NCBI RefSeq assembly: GCF_003144115.1
Contig: NW_020311999.1
Location: forward strand, 80,239 to 144,238
Origin: Tilletiopsis washingtonensis
Taxonomy: Eukaryota > Basidiomycota > Exobasidiomycetes > Entylomatales
Length of the DNA stretch: 64,000 nt
Direction: 5' to 3'
The position numbers and the translations under genes were made by a program. Position 1 is the first letter of the stretch; the number at the start of each line of letters is the position of its first letter. Under the pieces are notes generated by a model that searched no databases, had not been told where the DNA came from, and worked only from the letters and a program-made list of their open reading frames with translations. Below, in pieces: positions 59,316 to 64,000 of this stretch.

Positions 59316-59657
59316 GCTGTGTGCGCGCGGTGGCGGCGACGGTGTGGGAAGGACGACGTGTGCTGATGAGTGAGACTTGCTGCGTGTGCTGGCTGCGTGG
59401 ATGGACGTGGATGGAAGGCAAGAGCGCGGCAGCGAGGCGCCGGGTCGTCCGAGGCGTGGCCCTGCTTCTGACGACGCGCATCGCTCGCTGCTCCACTTTG
59501 GCATCTAGAGAGGCAGCGTGGGAACAGCACGTCACGCCCGACTCCCGCCAGGCGCCGCGACTTTTGACGGAGCGCGGCACCAACACCTCGCCGTCCTTCT
59601 CGCCATCACCACGGCCGCCCTCTGCACCGTCCCGCCGGTGCCAGCGCACTCTGCGCC
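59316..59657. promoter_or_regulatory. Divergent promoter region, PARP-finger gene and LAS1
   Basis: 342 bp between starts. If the short first exon of the minus-strand gene is wrong, its start could lie inside this region (another ATG is at 59504). Confidence 0.55.
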
Positions 59658-61661
59658 ATGCGCCTGCCGCGCCGCACGCCCTACACGCACGCCGCGACGC
59701 TGCCGCGTCTGCACGCGCTGCTCTACCCGCGCAGCGCGCACGCCGAGCTCGCCTCCTCCTCGTCCGCCTCGCCCTCCGACGCCGCAGCCGCCGGCGTGGC
59801 GCTCGTGGCGCTGTGGCAGGCGCGCGGCGCATGTCCCGCTGCGCTCGAGAGCTCGGCGGCCCTGCGCCGTGCCCAGCTGCTCGACAAGCTGCTGGCGCGC
59901 CACATGGCCGACGCAGAGGGCGCGCGCAGTGCCTACGCCCTCGCACTCATCCGGTGGGTGTGACGTGCGGCACGAGGCCAGATGCACGTCTGCTGAATCT
60001 CTGGCGTTGTATCTCACACTCCCGTCGTAGCTTCGTCAATGCCCTCGTCGACGCTCACCAGACGGGCATGTACGCCCAGAGCATCGCGCACATCGCCGCA
60101 CGCATCGGCCTGCCGCTCTGGTTCGTCGAGCTGCGCCACGCCGCCACGCACGAGGAGCTGCCGAGTCTGTCGGTGCTGCGCGAGGCGGCTGCGGCGGTGA
60201 GTGGTGCTGCCCCTCAGTAAGCCCCGGAAGTTTGCTCACGCTCATCTTCCGCAGGCGCTCGACTGGCTCGACGTGCACTTCTGGACGCCGACGCTCGCCT
60301 CGCTCATCTCGACGCCAGCGCGGCAGCCAGCGAAGCGCGCCTCGTTCCTAGCGCTACCTCCGGCGCCCTTCTCCGCTCCCGACGCATCCGCAGCGCTGCG
60401 CACCGCGCTCGTCGGCTACCGTGCGCTGGCCAAGAGCGTCGTGCGCGACGAGTCGCAGCGCGGCAAGCTCAAGGGCCCCATGCTCAAGCTGTGTCGCGAG
60501 ATTGAGACGCTGGCGCGCGACCTTGAGCTTGGCGCTCATGTCGTCGGTGGCTGGGGCGTGCGGCGGGCACGGGAGGAGGAAGAGGAGGAGATACTGGACG
60601 ATGAGGACGAGGAGGCGCGGGTGGAAGAGGAGGAGGCGGAGAATAGCTGGAGCGCGCTTGTGCAGGCGCTGCTCGAGCCGGGCGCGCTCGTGCCGCTGTC
60701 CAAGGCGTGAGTAATGCTCAAAGTAGATTCAGAAGCTGATCAGCTGACGCTGGGCGCAGCAAACGGCCGGCTGCCGTCTCCGGTCAAGTAGCGCAACTGC
60801 CCGGCCCACTGGGCGAGCAGTGGCGCTTCCTGCTGGAGCACCTCTCCAGCGCGCTGCCCGGCTTCTCGACCGCACTGCAGTATGCGCTACTGGCGCGCAT
60901 CAGTGACGGACAAGGCGAGAAGGGCACCGGCAGCTATGCGCGCACCGTCTGCGCATGGCTGCTGCACCTCGTCGAGGCCGAGACTCGCTCGCAGCGCGGC
61001 AGCGATGCCCACGACGACCAAGCCGCACGCATGGCTCGGCGATGTCTGCAGCGGCCGTCTCCTACGTACGTGTCCACTGCGCAGCGTCGGCTTGCCCATG
61101 CTGACTCCCCTCGCGCGCAGCTCTCTGGCAGTAGCTAGGCAGCTCTGTGCTGGGCGACCAGCGCTGCAAGCACAGCTGCAGCCGCTCTTCTCCACGCTCG
61201 AGGCCAGCGGCTTCCTCTCTTCGCACGCGCAGGCAGTGCCGGCAGTGCCGCCAAGCGATGCCTCGCATGACATGCAGCTCGACGTCGCGGAGTCAGCGGC
61301 GGCGCCAGCGCCGAAGGAGACGGGCTACGAGAACGCCTTGCTCGAGATGCAGGCGCGCTTGGCTGCGTTGCGCGAGGTGCGTGCGTCGCTGCGCTTGCCT
61401 GCAGACCCACCCACTGACTCTCTCTCCCAGCAACGAGCAGCAGCAGAAAGCGCAGCAACTGCAGCGGCAGCACCTGCGTCGCCCGCCGCGCAAGAGCAGC
61501 CTGGAGCAGAGGCAGATCCATGGGCTGCCGTGCCCGGCTGGTCATCTCCGCCGGCGGACTGGACGCCGGCGCCGCTCGGCTGGCCGCTTGATGCGGCCTC
61601 GCTCGTGCTGCTGCCAGCTGACGAGGCGCTACGGGCGCACGTCGTGCACCTAGTGCCCTAG
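59658..61661 (+). CDS. LAS1: Las1, pre-rRNA ITS2 endonuclease subunit
   Basis: HEPN nuclease that cuts ITS2 in 27S pre-rRNA together with the Grc3 kinase. Exons are 59658-59953, 60031-60196, 60255-60706, 60760-61065, 61121-61376 and 61431-61661 (568 residues). The HEPN catalytic motif Arg-x4-His is present in ELRHAATHEELPSL, preceded by VDAHQTGMYAQSIAHIAARIGLPLWFV. An acidic stretch near residues 285-310 (EEEEEEILDDEDEE) and a C-terminal WSSPPADWTPAPLGWPLDA match the family layout. The last intron (61377-61430) is 54 nt, free of stops and in phase 0, so its retention would only insert 18 residues. Confidence 0.9.
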
Positions 61662-61716
61662 CTGCAATTGTACATCCGTCACATTTGGCTTCCTTTCTCT
61701 CCTCCCGGCCCTGCGC

Positions 61717-63321
<1,605 letters not shown>

Positions 63322-63431
63322 ATGCGCATTTTGCAAGAGAGATGGTCCGAAGGAGCGGGCAGGGGGTACAGGTGACGCGGATGAGAGGAGAGCAGCAGCA
63401 GCGGGCGGGCGGGCAGAAACATCACGCTCCT

Positions 63432-64000
63432 TCATGGCGCCGCCGCCGTAGGCCGCGCTGCTGCCGCCTCCCCGGCGGGCGCTGCGGCATCCTCGGGCGC
63501 CGCAGCCGGCGCCGGCTGAGCCTCTCGCGCCTGCAGCCACTCGGCAAGCTTGCGGCGGCGAGCCTCGCGCTGCGGCTCGGCCCGCCGCTCGCGCGCCTCG
63601 AGCGTCGCGGCAGGCAGCTGCCGCACAAACGTGTCCGTCGTGCCGGCGCCGTAGAAGAGGCGGTAGGTGTTCATGCACATCTGCAGGCAGCAAGAGTCAG
63701 CAGTGCTCGCCGTCCGCCCACGCACACGAACGCACCTTCAGGTCCAGCTCGTTGCGCGCAATGAGCGCGCCGCCGCGCGGCACCTCGACCTCGGCCTCGT
63801 CTGCCTCGGCGGGCGCACTGCGCTGTAGGAAGGGCGGCGCAACGGGCGCTGGCAGGCCCTCGGTGGGCGTGTGCAGCACGTAGCTGGCCGTGTATTGTGC
63901 CCAGCGCTGCTCTTTCGTACGCGGATCGCCCAGCGTCGGCTCGTCCTTGGAGAGCATCTGCAGCAGCAGCTGCCGGCTGCCGGCCTGCCACTCGACGCGG
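63432..64000 (-). CDS. Hypothetical protein, N-terminal part beyond the window
   Basis: C-terminal part of an unrecognised gene. Exons read from the window edge (64000) to 63736 and 63680-63432, with 170 residues visible. Readable blocks are SRQLLLQMLSKDEPTLGD, QRWAQYTASYVLHTP, LIARNELDLKMCMNTYRLFYGAGTTDTFVRQLP and a charged coiled-coil-like ARERRAEPQREARRRKLAEWLQ, followed by an Ala/Pro tail. It could be a small mitochondrial or ribosome-associated protein, but I have no firm match. Start and upstream exons are outside the window. Confidence 0.6.

Noticed and set aside
59271-59504. Alternative first exon of the PARP-finger gene starting at 59504
   Set aside because: Its Ser/Pro-rich product does not resemble the usual N-terminus of such fingers, which begins at or next to the YRIEY motif. 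Kept only as an alternative.

Overview
This window looks like nuclear DNA of a very GC-rich basidiomycete fungus, most likely a yeast-like member of the Ustilaginomycotina. Genes are compact and split by many short introns. The introns mostly start GTGAGT or GTGCGT, often carry a CTGAC-type branch site, and end in CAG. Other eukaryotic and fungal marks are homocitrate synthase of the alpha-aminoadipate lysine route, an alternative oxidase, Las1, Elf1, Svp26 and tRNA genes with introns. No single marker fixes the species, so the lineage is inferred from composition, intron style and gene content.

Layout. 1-4.7 kb holds a 5'-cut alternative oxidase gene converging on a WDR70-type WD40 gene. 4.9-10.7 kb is a foreign-looking island almost without CpG. 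In its middle, two identical 625-bp arms in inverted orientation (6045-6669 and 9628-10252) each carry an intron-bearing tRNA-Arg(ACG) gene and a nested palindrome. They flank 3 kb of unrecognised sequence with two inward-facing open frames. From 10.9 kb the host composition returns: an SCP2 protein with a peroxisomal tail, an unrecognised protein with a minisatellite intron, a 1669-residue Ser-rich protein, a two-RRM nucleolar Nop13-like protein, a fatty-acid elongase, a fungal multi-pass membrane protein, two hypothetical genes, a minisatellite, tRNA-Val(AAC), ELF1 and homocitrate synthase.

39.3-64 kb is dense. A kelch/transmembrane protein, AlkB-like dioxygenase, HCA59/Tls1, a membrane-anchored beta-rich protein, Arl1, an MFS anion transporter, a DsbA-like protein, the PP2A activator PTPA, a PARP-type zinc-finger protein, Las1, lumazine synthase, Svp26 and a cut hypothetical gene alternate strictly between strands. 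Promoters there are divergent and short, and some convergent gene ends lie only 55-65 bp apart.

Most genes are unrelated housekeeping functions (splicing and telomere factors, rRNA processing, Golgi trafficking, riboflavin and lysine synthesis, lipid metabolism). No metabolic cluster is evident. The most unusual part is the tRNA-bearing inverted-repeat island. Exon coordinates below were worked out by hand from splice signals, reading-frame continuity and family similarity. They have not been checked against transcripts.
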